Shown: positions 1 through 10,106, numbered from the stretch's first letter. The stretch: 64,000 nt of DNA from Marinomonas rhizomae (GCF_003315485.1 NZ_QNSE01000001.1:1-64000), one strand, 5' to 3'. The notes: generated from the letters alone by a model not told the origin. A program made the numbers and translations.

Positions 1-52
1 GCAAGTTTGGCTAATTTTAGCTTAAACGCTCTGTGGTATTTAGACATAAAAA

Positions 53-89
53 GACCCCCAGTAATTGGATAGTCCAACTATTGGGGGTC
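53..89 (-). terminator. Rho-independent terminator of the coiled-coil lipoprotein gene
   Basis: An inverted repeat with GACCCCCA and TGGGGGTC arms and a mostly paired interior is followed, on the minus strand, by a T-rich run (the A-run at 46-52). It lies about 40 bases past the stop of the lipoprotein gene at 131. No gene was seen in bases 1-52. Confidence 0.8.
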
Positions 90-130
90 ACTTCACAGAT
101 GCTCTGGTTTTTTTATACGCTTAGAATATG

Positions 131-1396
131 TTATTCCGCTGAAACGGTATCCGTTTTTTCTGCTTCAGACTGCGCTTTCTCTTCAGTGCTTGCTTCTAGT
201 GCTATTTTGGTTGCTTCCTCTTTTGCTGTCGCGGCTTGTGTTGCTGCTTCTTTTTCTACAAGAGAGTCTGCAAGAGATTGTTTCACATCTGCTAGATTAG
301 CGGTAAGACTGCTAATTTTTTCTTCAAGAAGTTCTGAATAAGATTTTTGATCTTTTAATTCTTTACGTAATTCTTGCTGTGCAGTTTCAGATTGATCTTT
401 ATTTTTCATTTCTGCTTCGATAAAAGCAGTAAGTGCTTTGCCTTGCTGTTCAAATGAAAGGTCACGTTTATCCTCTGCTCCAAGCGTCTTGCTGATTTCG
501 AACAGTATTTTTTCGTAGCTAGTTACGTAGTCTTCATAATCTTTTTGAGAAAGCGCTTTTAGCTTCTTCACGGTGAGGGCGATTTGTTGTGCTCTTTTCG
601 CTGAAAAAAGTACGTCGTCAGCCTTCTTTTTAATTTCGTCAGTATCTCTTGGGTTGGTAGCAATAAAAGCAATGGTGGCATTTAATAATGCAGACACACG
701 TGAGACAGATTTTGGTGCGTGCTGATTAATGTCTGATTTAACAAGCTTGTTTAGTTCTTGCTGTGCATCAGATAGATAAATTTTGGTGACTGTTTTTGCT
801 TCAAGAGCACGTTGCTTGGCAACGAGTGCTGGTTGAGCTGCGATAGCGTCATCTATTTCATCTTCTGCTATTTGATCCACAAGCGTTTTGAGTTCAGTTT
901 CTAGTTCTTTGATGGTACTTGGAAAATAGGCTTGCGCGCCTATTTTATTGAGCTGAGTTCGATAGTCGAATGCTTCTGATAAAGTTGATAGCGCTGATGT
1001 TTTTAGGCTTCTGGCTTTATTCATATAGCTATTAAACTTGTTAAGGCTTTCGTTTGCTGCTTCAAGGTTTGTTGTAGAGGTAAAAAGGCCTGTGCTGTTA
1101 TTAGCTTCTGATGGATCAAACTCGAATTTCGCGTAATATTCTTTTGCTTCTGCCAGCGCTTTATTTGCTTCTTCTATTTCTTTAGTAGCAAACCAGCTTA
1201 GTTCATCTTTGTCGCCTTGTGATACTTGCTGCTCTGCATTATCTTGTGCTTTTTTGAATTCGTTAATTTGAGTGATCGTTTCCGATTGCTTTGCGTCTGC
1301 AGCTAAATTAGAAGCTGAGTCTGGGTTTGAAGCACAACCGGAAAGAGTTAAAGTGATTACTGCGGTTAGTACAGCAATTTTAAGTTCCTTTTTCAT
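131..1396 (-). CDS. Coiled-coil outer-membrane lipoprotein of unknown function
   Basis: A 421-residue protein with a lipoprotein signal: Lys-rich start, hydrophobic core and a lipobox (LSGC) placing the lipidated Cys near residue 21. The next residue is Ala, not Asp, so outer-membrane sorting is expected. The rest is almost wholly charged helix rich in Ala, Glu, Lys and Gln, with long heptad-like stretches, the longest in about residues 320-420. No OmpA-like peptidoglycan-binding domain is visible at the C-terminus. It appears monocistronic, flanked by hairpin terminators on both sides. A periplasmic structural or scaffold role is possible, but the sequence does not fix a function. Confidence 0.8.
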   Translation of the reverse strand: MKKELKIAVLTAVITLTLSGCASNPDSASNLAADAKQSETITQINEFKKAQDNAEQQVSQGDKDELSWFATKEIEEANKALAEAKEYYAKFEFDPSEANNSTGLFTSTTNLEAANESLNKFNSYMNKARSLKTSALSTLSEAFDYRTQLNKIGAQAYFPSTIKELETELKTLVDQIAEDEIDDAIAAQPALVAKQRALEAKTVTKIYLSDAQQELNKLVKSDINQHAPKSVSRVSALLNATIAFIATNPRDTDEIKKKADDVLFSAKRAQQIALTVKKLKALSQKDYEDYVTSYEKILFEISKTLGAEDKRDLSFEQQGKALTAFIEAEMKNKDQSETAQQELRKELKDQKSYSELLEEKISSLTANLADVKQSLADSLVEKEAATQAATAKEEATKIALEASTEEKAQSEAEKTDTVSAE

Positions 1397-1541
1397 AGCG
1401 ATGTTCCTTGGTTTTATTTAAAAAAGAGAGCTGATTAGATGTTTGAATATTGTAAAGGCTTTGTCTATTTTTCGTAAGAGATAACGATGATAAAGGATTA
1501 CAAATTCCTTATTGGTATAAAATAGCGCTTTTTAGGCAAAA

Positions 1542-1567
1542 AATAACCCCACAAATGGGGGTTATTT
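1542..1567 (-). terminator. Rho-independent terminator after the carboxynorspermidine operon
   Basis: AATAACCCC and GGGGTTATT arms surround a short loop, with A and T runs on both sides, so it could work in both directions. It sits about 30 bases past the dehydrogenase stop and isolates that operon from the lipoprotein gene. Confidence 0.8.
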
Positions 1568-1595
1568 AAGTGTTTGCTTAGTAATCGAAGAGCAA

Positions 1596-2834
1596 TTAAA
1601 ACGTGAAAGGATGATCACCCGTTTCGTCTTTGATGCGAGTCGGTAAGCCCATTTCGTTTAACAAGCCTAAGAAAGGTCTTGGGTCAAGTTGCTCTACGTT
1701 ACGCATTTCTTTTGCATCCCAAGTGCCATTGGCAACTAGGATAGCGGCAGCAACCGGTGGAACGCCAGCGGTGTAAGAGATGCCTTGACTGCCCACTTCG
1801 TTATAAGCGTCTTTATGATCTGCTACATTGTAGATAAAGACTTCTTTCTCTTTACCATCTTTGATGCCTTTAACAACATCACCGATGCAAGTCTTACCTG
1901 TGTACTCAGGAGCAAGAGAAGATGGATCAGGAAGTACAGCTTTAACGACTTTAAGTGGCACAACTTCTAAGCCTTCTGCTGTTTTAACTGGCTGTTCAGA
2001 TAGCAGTCCGAGGCTTTGTAGTACGGTGAATACGTTGATGTAATGCTCACCAAAACCCATCCAAAAACGTACGTTTGGTACATTTAAGTTTTGAGAAATA
2101 GAATGTACTTCGTCATGGCCGCTCATGTAAGACGTTTGCTTTCCTACTACAGGCAAGTCATCTGTACGACTTACTTCAAACATCTTGTTGACGTTCCACT
2201 CGCGATTCTGCCATGAGTATACAACACCGGTAAATTCACGGAAGTTGATCTCAGGATCGAAGTTGGTCGCGAAATATTTACCGTGGCTACCCGCGTTGAT
2301 ATCAATGATGTCGATATCACTTACGCTGTCGAAGTAATGGTTATACGCAAGTGCTGCATAGGCATTTACAACACCTGGATCAAAGCCCACACCTAGAATG
2401 GCGGTGATACCTTTTTCTTTACAAGCATCGCGACGTTTCCATTCGTAGTTGGCGTACCAAGGTGGTGTTTCACAAATTTTTGCTGGGTCTTCATGGATAG
2501 CTGTATCCAGGTAAGCTGCCCCTGTTTCCATACAAGCTTCAAGTACAGACATATTGATAAACGCTGAACCAACGTTAATCACAATCTGGGATTCTGTTTC
2601 TTGAATCAGCTTAATCGTTGCTGGCACATCAAGAGCGTTTAGAGCGAATGCTTGAATGCGGCCCTCTACTTTCATGCTGCCTTTGTCGAGGACACTGGCT
2701 ACAATATCGTCGCATTTCGAAACGCTGCGTGAAGCAATTGCGATATTGCCCAGTGTGTCATTGTGTTGGGCGCATTTGTGTGCCACAACTTGTGCCACGC
2801 CTCCGCCACCAATAATGAGAACATTTTTTTTCAT
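1596..2834 (-). CDS. Carboxynorspermidine/carboxyspermidine dehydrogenase (saccharopine dehydrogenase family)
   Basis: A 412-residue NAD(P)H-dependent enzyme of the Lys1/CANSDH family. It condenses aspartate semialdehyde with diaminopropane or putrescine and reduces the Schiff base to carboxynorspermidine or carboxyspermidine. The N-terminus has a Rossmann glycine motif (IIGGGGVAQ, about residues 6-14), and family segments such as GVGFDPGVVNAYAA and GSHGKYFATNFDPEINFREF are present. It lies 36 bases downstream of the decarboxylase acting on its product, in the same orientation, so the two form an operon. The preferred diamine substrate cannot be read from the sequence. Confidence 0.92.
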   Translation of the reverse strand: MKKNVLIIGGGGVAQVVAHKCAQHNDTLGNIAIASRSVSKCDDIVASVLDKGSMKVEGRIQAFALNALDVPATIKLIQETESQIVINVGSAFINMSVLEACMETGAAYLDTAIHEDPAKICETPPWYANYEWKRRDACKEKGITAILGVGFDPGVVNAYAALAYNHYFDSVSDIDIIDINAGSHGKYFATNFDPEINFREFTGVVYSWQNREWNVNKMFEVSRTDDLPVVGKQTSYMSGHDEVHSISQNLNVPNVRFWMGFGEHYINVFTVLQSLGLLSEQPVKTAEGLEVVPLKVVKAVLPDPSSLAPEYTGKTCIGDVVKGIKDGKEKEVFIYNVADHKDAYNEVGSQGISYTAGVPPVAAAILVANGTWDAKEMRNVEQLDPRPFLGLLNEMGLPTRIKDETGDHPFTF

Positions 2835-2870
2835 GGTCGTGCTTTCTCCAAAGTAGTAACCGAAGCAGAA

Positions 2871-3968
2871 CTAAGACAGGTTCTGCTCAAAATCGTTGTA
2901 ACCAAATTCCCTAACAAGCTCTATGCTGCCATCCAATTGGCGTATGGCAATAGACGGCATCTTAACACCGTTAAACCAGTTCTTTTTCACCATGGTATAA
3001 CCTGCAGCGTCTTGGAAAGACAAACGGTCACCCACTTGCAGTGTTTTATCAAATTTAAATTCGCCGAAAATATCCCCCGCCAAACAGGATTTTCCACAAA
3101 TCATGTATTCATGTTCGCCATCACAAGGTGCCATTTTAGCGTTTTCACGGTAGATCAGTAGATCTAGCATGTGAGCTTCGATGGAACTATCAACAACCGC
3201 TAGATTTTTTCCGTTAAATAATGTGTCTAGTACGGTCACTTCTAATGTGGTGCTTTTGGTGATACTGGCTTCACCTGGCTCTAAATAGACCTGAATGTCG
3301 TACTTTTCAGAAAACGCTTTTAGGCGCTGGCAGAATTTATCGATTGGGTAGTCATCACCAGTAAAGTGAATGCCGCCACCAAGGCTGACCCATTTTACTT
3401 GTTGAATCAAATGGCCAAAGCGCTCTTCGATAAGGTTTAGCATCTCATCAAAGCGTTCAAAGCTGTTGTTCTCACAATTATTATGGAACATAAAGCCAGA
3501 GATATCGTTAATAACGGTTTCGATTTTTTCAGGGTCCCATTCGCCAAGACGGCTAAACGGTCTGGCTGGATCGGCAATCAAAAACTCAGAAGTACTGACT
3601 TGAGGATTAACGCGTAAGCCACGAGTTTTGTTTTTGCTCGCTTCTTTAAAGCGATTGAATTGACCAATGGAGTTGAAGATGATTTTGTCCGAGTGATCTA
3701 ATACTTCAGTGATTTCATCGTCGGAATAGGCCACGCTGTATGCGTGTGTTTCGCCTTTGAACTTGGTTTTTCCCAGTTTGACTTCGTACAAGGAAGAAGA
3801 CGTGGTGCCGTCCATGTAATCTTGCATTAGGTCAAACACAGACCATGTTGCAAAGCATTTTAGAGCTAACAAAGACTTGGCTCCAGACTGTTGGCGCACA
3901 TAAGCGATCTTCTCTAAGTTCTTTAGAAGCGCCGCTTTATCAATAAGGTAATAAGGTGTCTTGATCAT
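2871..3968 (-). CDS. nspC: Carboxynorspermidine/carboxyspermidine decarboxylase
   Basis: A PLP-dependent, alanine-racemase-fold decarboxylase that makes norspermidine or spermidine from the carboxylated intermediate. Recognisable segments include the PLP-lysine region (LALKCF), DGTTSSSLYEVKLG, MFHNNCEN, YLEPGEA and AGYTMVKKNWFNG near the C-terminus. The ATG at 3968 gives 365 residues and has an AGG-type ribosome site. A TTG at 3989 would add seven residues. It is the first gene of the operon with the dehydrogenase. This is the alternative, S-adenosylmethionine-independent polyamine route known from Vibrio; spermidine or norspermidine specificity is unresolved. Confidence 0.93.
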   Translation of the reverse strand: MIKTPYYLIDKAALLKNLEKIAYVRQQSGAKSLLALKCFATWSVFDLMQDYMDGTTSSSLYEVKLGKTKFKGETHAYSVAYSDDEITEVLDHSDKIIFNSIGQFNRFKEASKNKTRGLRVNPQVSTSEFLIADPARPFSRLGEWDPEKIETVINDISGFMFHNNCENNSFERFDEMLNLIEERFGHLIQQVKWVSLGGGIHFTGDDYPIDKFCQRLKAFSEKYDIQVYLEPGEASITKSTTLEVTVLDTLFNGKNLAVVDSSIEAHMLDLLIYRENAKMAPCDGEHEYMICGKSCLAGDIFGEFKFDKTLQVGDRLSFQDAAGYTMVKKNWFNGVKMPSIAIRQLDGSIELVREFGYNDFEQNLS

Positions 3969-4161
3969 GGCAACCTGCCCGTTAGTCAAAACGGTGTATT
4001 CTAGTTCAAAGGAGGGGCGGTTTTCTACCGCGTGGACTGTCTTTTTTAATTGAATCTTGAATTGTTCCTTTTATGTGATTTTTTCGAGCCTTTGTATTCT
4101 ACCTCATTGAGTTTTTGTGAACGTTGAGATAGAAGACTTGATAGTAAATTTCGAGGACTGC

Positions 4162-5628
4162 TTATCCAAGCATAACCTTGTTTCGGCCAGTTTTTTTTGC
4201 GTGATACAAGGCCTTGTCAGCGGCGTCAAAGGCGTCGTTAGCCTGAGTTGAAGTGTCTGCAATTATGGTAAAGCCAATCGAAACTGAATAATTTATACTT
4301 TTTCCTTGGTGAATGTATGGTGTTTGGTGTACTTGTCGACATAAGGTTTCTAATTGATTCTGGGCGATTCTTTGATTTGTGTCTGGTATGACAATGGCAA
4401 ATTCTTCACCTCCGATGCGGGCAAGGACATTTGGTGGGCGTATCAGTTGGCTGCAAAGCTGAGCAAAGTGAGTCAGTACGCTATCTCCAACATTGTGCCC
4501 GTATTGATCATTGATTTTCTTGAAAAAATCAATATCGAGCATCGCCAAGATGAAGGGCTGTTGGTCACGGGTAAACTGTTCAAACTGAGCCTTGATAATC
4601 CCTTGGAGTTTTCGGCGGTTTATTAAGCCAGTGAGCGAATCCGTAGTGGCTTCTAGAAGGAGTCGCTCTTCGTCGATTTTTCTTTGAGTGATATCCCAAT
4701 AAATACCGGCAATGGTTTGGTTTAATTTTGTTTCATTTTTAATTGCATTACAGGAAACTTCTATCCAGCGATACTCGCCATCCGAACGCATGATTTTTAG
4801 ATCGTAGCGAAGTGCCGGTGTTGAAGATGTTAAGAAGTCTTTAGCCGTTTTGAGGAAAGGCTTTCTATGCTCAGGATGGATGCATTTAAGCCATTGCTTA
4901 AAGGTAAATAATTGACGGCTGACGATTTTTTTATTCGGCTCTAGTACCTCAGAAGTACACCAAAAATGGCCTCGTCGGCTGTCCAATTCCCAACTACTAC
5001 AGGAAATGTTTTCTTTCAGAATATCAAGCTGGTGTTGTTTTGTTCTGTGATTATCACGGACAATAGCGCTGGAAATAAAGTAGCTAGCGGTTCTGAGTAA
5101 CGTAATGTCATTAGCAGACCAGCTGTATTCTCTTTCACAGTCGTCGAGACCCAATGTTCCCCACCATTGGTTCTCAATGATAATCGGCATGGTCAGCATG
5201 CACTTTACTTTCTGACTTCGAAGGTATTTTTTTAGCCATGCATCAGGCAGTTTCTCAGTGATGACGCTTTGGTATTCGCCTTTTTGTCGGCTTTTAATTA
5301 AAGAGGTGTATTCAGGTTCAATCAGTAGAGATTTGAAGTGATTGAAATGAGGTAAACCGATTTGCTTATATTTCTTATCTGAATACCATTCGAATGAATA
5401 ATCTTGAACAATGAAGTCTTTTTGAACATCTAAGGTTTGAAAAACCCATACGCGACTAACGGCGGTTGCTTTTCCTAGTTCGGCCAAGAGCTTATTGATG
5501 CCTTCTAGCCACCCTTGTCCGGTCATCAAGTCTTCGGCGCTATGTAAAATAGCAGCAAGGATATCATTACCAAGACTTGTGACTTTTTCGTCGCCAAGCT
5601 TATTTAGATCGCCTGTATTGATTGCCAT
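4162..5628 (-). CDS. GAF-PAS-GGDEF diguanylate cyclase
   Basis: A 488-residue cytoplasmic signalling protein. A GAF-like domain covers about residues 20-190, a PAS_3-like domain about 205-315 (ends DITQRK), and a GGDEF domain about 325-488. The active-site loop is GGEEF, so cyclic di-GMP synthesis is expected. At the position of the RxxD inhibitory site, five residues before GGEEF, the sequence reads RPPN, so product feedback inhibition may be lost. No membrane segment is visible. It stands alone, with about 170 bases to nspC and about 295 bases to the divergent NnrU-like gene. The input signal is unknown. Confidence 0.93.
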   Translation of the reverse strand: MAINTGDLNKLGDEKVTSLGNDILAAILHSAEDLMTGQGWLEGINKLLAELGKATAVSRVWVFQTLDVQKDFIVQDYSFEWYSDKKYKQIGLPHFNHFKSLLIEPEYTSLIKSRQKGEYQSVITEKLPDAWLKKYLRSQKVKCMLTMPIIIENQWWGTLGLDDCEREYSWSANDITLLRTASYFISSAIVRDNHRTKQHQLDILKENISCSSWELDSRRGHFWCTSEVLEPNKKIVSRQLFTFKQWLKCIHPEHRKPFLKTAKDFLTSSTPALRYDLKIMRSDGEYRWIEVSCNAIKNETKLNQTIAGIYWDITQRKIDEERLLLEATTDSLTGLINRRKLQGIIKAQFEQFTRDQQPFILAMLDIDFFKKINDQYGHNVGDSVLTHFAQLCSQLIRPPNVLARIGGEEFAIVIPDTNQRIAQNQLETLCRQVHQTPYIHQGKSINYSVSIGFTIIADTSTQANDAFDAADKALYHAKKTGRNKVMLG

Positions 5629-5923
5629 TCTAGAAAAATGTCACCTTGTATCATCAGTAGGGAATGACAGTATAGATTTTTTCTGTAGGAAAAAGTATTT
5701 TACTCGGCTTTTCTTATCGCTGCTCATGCTTTTTGTGGTTTTGTAGTCAAGTGGTAGGTTTTTTTTTGTGCCATTAATCATATATTCAGCGTTAGGAAAG
5801 TGCTTTTCAATTGTTGAAAACAAGGTACTCTTACTTTCAATAATTTTTACCTCTATGAGGAGCTGTTTTCTAGTTGGAAATAGCCGTTTTGGTTTTTGTT
5901 TACTGTTTAGGAATTGAGTTTAT

Positions 5924-6505
5924 ATGTTGATTTTAGTTTTAGGGTTAGTCATTTTCTTTGTTTTGCATTCCATTCGCTTGGTTGCACCTCAATGGCGTGA
6001 AAAAAGTATGGCTGTTCATGGAGAGATACGCTGGAAGATGCGTTTTGGCATGATTACACTTATTGCCTTCGGCTTGATTATTTTGGGCTACACGCAAGTA
6101 CGTCTTGAACCTGTGTGGCTCTGGTTTCCTCCTGTTTGGACTCGTCACTTGGCAGGGTTACTTGTGTTGGTTGCGCTTTTCTTTGTTGGCTCTGCTTTAG
6201 TGCCACATACAACGATGAAAAAGAAAGTTGGCTACCCAATGTTAATAGCGATAAAAATCTGGGCATTTGCCCATTTGATCAGCAACGGAACCTTGGCTGA
6301 TGTCATTATTTTCGGTAGTTTCTTAGTATGGTCTATTGTTAGTTTTGCTGTTTATCGCCGTCGTGACCGAAAAGCAGGTGTGGTACGTGATCAAGAGTCT
6401 GGTGTGCAATTTGATTTAGCGGCTTTTACCTTTGCGATGGTATCTTGGTTTGCTATTGCTTTTTATCTACATCAGGCAATTATTGGCGTTTCACCGCTAG
6501 TGTAA
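5924..6505 (+). CDS. NnrU-family integral membrane protein
   Basis: A 193-residue polytopic protein with about five or six hydrophobic segments. It resembles the NnrU family, named from denitrifiers and related to methyltransferase-like membrane proteins. Family features are the N-terminal VIFFVLHSIRLVAP helix, the R-x-K-MRFG segment after the first helix, and HTTMKKKVGYP in the middle. No nitrogen-oxide reductase genes are nearby, so a denitrification role is not supported here. It is followed by a bidirectional terminator shared with the convergent chemoreceptor gene. The family is confident; the function is not. Confidence 0.85.
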   Translation: MLILVLGLVIFFVLHSIRLVAPQWREKSMAVHGEIRWKMRFGMITLIAFGLIILGYTQVRLEPVWLWFPPVWTRHLAGLLVLVALFFVGSALVPHTTMKKKVGYPMLIAIKIWAFAHLISNGTLADVIIFGSFLVWSIVSFAVYRRRDRKAGVVRDQESGVQFDLAAFTFAMVSWFAIAFYLHQAIIGVSPLV

Positions 6506-6533
6506 CCTGTTGCTAAAGTATAATAGTTAGCGA

Positions 6534-6570
6534 AAAAACGGCCTATCAGGTAAATCTGATCGGCCGTTTT
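6534..6570. terminator. Bidirectional terminator between convergent genes
   Basis: AAAACGGCC and GGCCGTTTT arms with extra internal pairing (ATCAG/CTGAT) are flanked by A and T runs. The hairpin lies between the 3' ends of the NnrU-like gene (plus) and the chemoreceptor gene (minus). Confidence 0.85.
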
Positions 6571-6586
6571 TATTGATATCCGTTTA

Positions 6587-8497
6587 TTAAGTTCTAAAAT
6601 TATTAATGTTTTTAGTTAGGTCATCCGCGAGCGATTTTAGTTCTTCAGCGCGGGCTGCGCTTTCTGCTGCAAGAGTGACTAATTCGGTAGAGCCTTGTTG
6701 AATATCCGCTGTATTTTGGTTCACTTCTGCGGTGACGCTGGTTTGTTCTTCTGTCGCTGTTGCAATCTGTGCCGCACGGTCATTAATGGTTGTAACCGAC
6801 ATTTGAATCTTGTCTAGGCTTTCTTTTGCCTGATTAACATCTTCAACGCTGTTGTTGGCTCTGGTATGGCTCAGTTGAATTTTGCCTACTGCGTCTTTAG
6901 TGATTTGTTGCAAAGACTCAATCATTTTTTGGATTTCTTCAATTGAACTATAAGTGCGTTGTGAAAGTACTCGTACTTCATCAGCCACCACGGCAAAACC
7001 TCGCCCTTGCTCACCCGCTCGTGCTGCTTCAATTGCTGCGTTCAAGGCTAAGAGATTGGTTTGTTCTGCGATGCCTGAAATTGTTGTTAAGATAGTGTTG
7101 ATACCATCCGCATTTTTACTGAGATCATTAATAACAGTGGCTACGTCTTGGATATCGGCAGCCAGGGTTCGAATACTTTCTTGGCTTTTTAGCACCTGAG
7201 TTTGACCTATATTGCTCGCAGTGACGGTTTCATCAGCATTGATTGCAGTATTGGTCGCATTGCTCGCAATCTCTTGTGTCGCTTGTGCCATTTGATGAAT
7301 GGCCGTCGCCACCATCGAAATATTGTGTTGTTGTTCTTCTAGTTTCAGGGAGCTGTTCCTAGAGGATAGGTGGGCTGCACTGGCTTGACCTGCTAAGTTA
7401 TGACCAATTTTTTTAAGGTGTGACACAGTGCCATGTAATAAGGCAACGAAGGTATTAAAGTTATCGACCAAGACCGCTATTTCATCTTTAGAGCTGGCGG
7501 TTAATCGTTGCGTTAGATCACCATCACCTTTTGCAATTTGCGCCATGCTATCAGACACACGGCGTAAATCTTTAAGTAAGAACTTGGTTACTTGAACAAC
7601 TATTAAGATGGCAATAGAAAGTAAAATAAACACGGCAATAATAATATTGGTACCTAAGCGAACAAGAGGCGCATCTAGAACGCTTTTATCCATCATTAAC
7701 CCTAAAACCCAAGGACTACCTTTTATATTGCTGGCGTACATTTCTGTGTCTTTACCGTCTAGTTTAAGCTCGGTAAATTTAGCCTGATTACGAACACTTT
7801 TGAAAAAATCGTCCGTTAGTCTTGGTGATAAATTGGTAGCATCTTTCAAAATTCGATCAATATTAGGGTGAGCGATGATGTTGCCGTTGCCATCAAACAA
7901 TACACTGTAACCGTCTCCCGCTACTTTCATGGCTAAAATACTATCTAGTACACTGTCTAAAAATACCAGACCACCGATGGCACCAACAAACTTACCATTG
8001 ACCATAATAGGTTCAACAAATGTCATTGAGAGTTGTTTGGTTGAGGCTGAGATATAAGGTGTAGTGACGTAGGCGCTGTTTTTTGCTTTTGCATCTATGT
8101 ACCAGCTGCGTTTACGAGGGTCATAATCAGCACTGTTTAAGGATGGGTCATGGCGATACATTGCACCATTTTCTAAGCCTAAGAAAGTCATACCGAACTG
8201 CAAGCTTGTTTGTGCTTGTTGCAAGATATTAAGGATGTCTTTTTCGTTTATCTCGGGGTTTTCTTGTAAGGAATTTTCTATTTTTTGTTTGACCGCTTGC
8301 ATAGTGCCGGTACGATCGTTGGACCAACTATGAATGTAGGTTGAGATCGCATTAGCTTGTGAGCTAGCTTCTGATTTTATGCGCGCATCACTGTCTGTTT
8401 TGAAGGCATAAAAGGAAACTCCGCCAACACCGATGGCAATGATAATAGCCACAATAATAGACTGAAGTGTTATTTTGGTTTGTAACGAAAGATGCAT
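6587..8497 (-). CDS. Methyl-accepting chemotaxis protein with dCache sensor
   Basis: A 636-residue transmembrane chemoreceptor: TM helix at about 10-30, periplasmic double-Cache domain about 35-280, second TM about 283-305, HAMP about 306-360, then a signalling domain with the hairpin tip [20 protein letters not shown] and VVADEVR. The Cache domain carries YxxxxRxWY (YDPRKRSWY), as in amino-acid-binding dCache receptors, but the later G-G-D position appears as GGL, so the ligand is uncertain. There is no C-terminal CheR/CheB tether peptide. It is a lone gene, as most chemoreceptors are. Confidence 0.95.
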   Translation of the reverse strand: MHLSLQTKITLQSIIVAIIIAIGVGGVSFYAFKTDSDARIKSEASSQANAISTYIHSWSNDRTGTMQAVKQKIENSLQENPEINEKDILNILQQAQTSLQFGMTFLGLENGAMYRHDPSLNSADYDPRKRSWYIDAKAKNSAYVTTPYISASTKQLSMTFVEPIMVNGKFVGAIGGLVFLDSVLDSILAMKVAGDGYSVLFDGNGNIIAHPNIDRILKDATNLSPRLTDDFFKSVRNQAKFTELKLDGKDTEMYASNIKGSPWVLGLMMDKSVLDAPLVRLGTNIIIAVFILLSIAILIVVQVTKFLLKDLRRVSDSMAQIAKGDGDLTQRLTASSKDEIAVLVDNFNTFVALLHGTVSHLKKIGHNLAGQASAAHLSSRNSSLKLEEQQHNISMVATAIHQMAQATQEIASNATNTAINADETVTASNIGQTQVLKSQESIRTLAADIQDVATVINDLSKNADGINTILTTISGIAEQTNLLALNAAIEAARAGEQGRGFAVVADEVRVLSQRTYSSIEEIQKMIESLQQITKDAVGKIQLSHTRANNSVEDVNQAKESLDKIQMSVTTINDRAAQIATATEEQTSVTAEVNQNTADIQQGSTELVTLAAESAARAEELKSLADDLTKNINNFRT

Positions 8498-8697
8498 TCC
8501 TTTTCTCCGACGTGATTTCGTAAGGTGATTGTGACTTTGATTGCGACTTTATTTCTTTAACGTTGCAGATCGGCAATTTTCAGTTATCTAGCAAAAGCTT
8601 TCTATAGTTAAGTAATAACTTGATAGTTTTGATACTTTTGAATCTTTCTGTTATCGTCCGCGCCCCTTTTCTATTAGCGATTATAGGTGAATATTAG

Positions 8698-10062
8698 ATG
8701 ATTTGTGGATTTGATTACGGAACATCGAATTGTGCATTAGGTATTGTGCAAGATTCTGCTGTGCGTTTGGTCGCTTTAGAAGGAGAACATGCGTTTTTAC
8801 CCTCTACTCTATACGCCTTAGACCGAGATTTAATCACGGAAGCGGTCGGAAGAGGGCTCCAAAATATTCAGTCTAGACAAGCTTTCGCAGAATTACGAAT
8901 GAATGCTTTAGCAAGGGCGAAGCGTGCGCGTTATGAAGAAGACATTGCGGATGAAGATCAAACGTTATTTTTTGGTCGCGCAGCATTTGACGAATATTTC
9001 CAATGGCCTGAAGAAGGCTACTTTGTAAAATCACCCAAATCATTTCTAGGTGGCGCGGGGTTGCGTTCTGAGCATATTCATTTTTTTGAAGATGTAGTCA
9101 CTGTGATGATGCAAAACATCAAACAACGCGCCGAAAAAAGCTTGGGTGCTGAAATCACGCATACTGTTATTGGTCGTCCCGTCAATTTTCAAGGCCTTGA
9201 TGCAGATGTCAGTAACCGCCAAGCGCTGGAGATCTTAACCACAGCAGGCAAGCGAGCGGGCTTTAAGGAAATTGAGTTTCTTTACGAACCCATTGCTGCC
9301 GGCTTGGATTTTGAAGTAAAACTTACTGAAAACAAGACTGTATTAGTTGTAGATATTGGTGGTGGTACCACTGACTGCGCCATGGTTCGTATGGGACCCG
9401 GTTATCTTAAAAAAGAAGATCGACGCGGTGATTTTCTAGCGCATACTGGCGAACGAATTGGTGGTAATGATTTAGATATACAGATCGCTGGTAAACATTT
9501 AATGCCTCTCTTTGGTATGGAGTCACTGCTAAAAACGGGTTTGCCAATGCCAACTCAACTGTACTGGAATGCCATCACAACTAATGATGTATCGGCGATT
9601 GCGACTTTTAATAGCATGGAAACCAAAAATCAAATAAATCAGCTGCGTTTAGACGCAGCACAACCAAAATTGATTGAGCGTTTTTTGCGAATGCGTGAAG
9701 AAAAGCATAACTATCATATTGTTCGAAGTGCGGAAGAGGCGAAAATTGCTTTATCCGATACGCAGAACCATTGTGCTTTATTGGATTATATCGAACCTGA
9801 GCTAGCGGCTACTATATCTCGCCATGAGTTGGCGAAATCTATTTATTCACCGCTCGAGAAGATGCTAAATCTCATGGCAGCAGCAATAGAGCAAGCGGGC
9901 GAAAAACCTGACTTAATTTATATGACAGGGGGGTCTGCTAAGTCTCCAGTAATTCGCGAAGCGATTCAGAAGCACATTGGCGATATTCCTGTTTTAGATG
10001 GCGATCATTTTGGTAGCGTGGCAGCAGGACTAACTGTTTGGTCTGAGCGCATTTTTAGATAA
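8698..10062 (+). CDS. yegD: Hsp70-like chaperone/ATPase YegD
   Basis: A 454-residue protein with the actin/Hsp70 ATPase fold, matching E. coli YegD (about 450 residues). Phosphate and adenosine motifs are visible: DYGTSNCALG at the N-terminus, DIGGGTTDCAM near residue 220, and MTGGSAKSP near 410. It lacks the C-terminal peptide-binding domain of DnaK, so it is a nucleotide-binding-domain-only Hsp70 relative. Substrate and partner are unknown. It stands alone and is followed by a strong terminator. Confidence 0.93.
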   Translation: MICGFDYGTSNCALGIVQDSAVRLVALEGEHAFLPSTLYALDRDLITEAVGRGLQNIQSRQAFAELRMNALARAKRARYEEDIADEDQTLFFGRAAFDEYFQWPEEGYFVKSPKSFLGGAGLRSEHIHFFEDVVTVMMQNIKQRAEKSLGAEITHTVIGRPVNFQGLDADVSNRQALEILTTAGKRAGFKEIEFLYEPIAAGLDFEVKLTENKTVLVVDIGGGTTDCAMVRMGPGYLKKEDRRGDFLAHTGERIGGNDLDIQIAGKHLMPLFGMESLLKTGLPMPTQLYWNAITTNDVSAIATFNSMETKNQINQLRLDAAQPKLIERFLRMREEKHNYHIVRSAEEAKIALSDTQNHCALLDYIEPELAATISRHELAKSIYSPLEKMLNLMAAAIEQAGEKPDLIYMTGGSAKSPVIREAIQKHIGDIPVLDGDHFGSVAAGLTVWSERIFR

Positions 10063-10106
10063 AAACATTTTAGCAAATATATGTAAGCAGCATTATTTAG
10101 GCAGTA

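Noticed and set aside
33-341. Plus-strand 102-residue frame at the left end
   Set aside because: It runs through a terminator hairpin and antisense to the lipoprotein gene; low-complexity Ser/Ala composition is the mirror of the coiled coil.
5641-5823. 60-residue minus-strand frame between the cyclase and the NnrU-like gene
   Set aside because: No ribosome site, no recognisable family, and unlikely composition; treated as intergenic.
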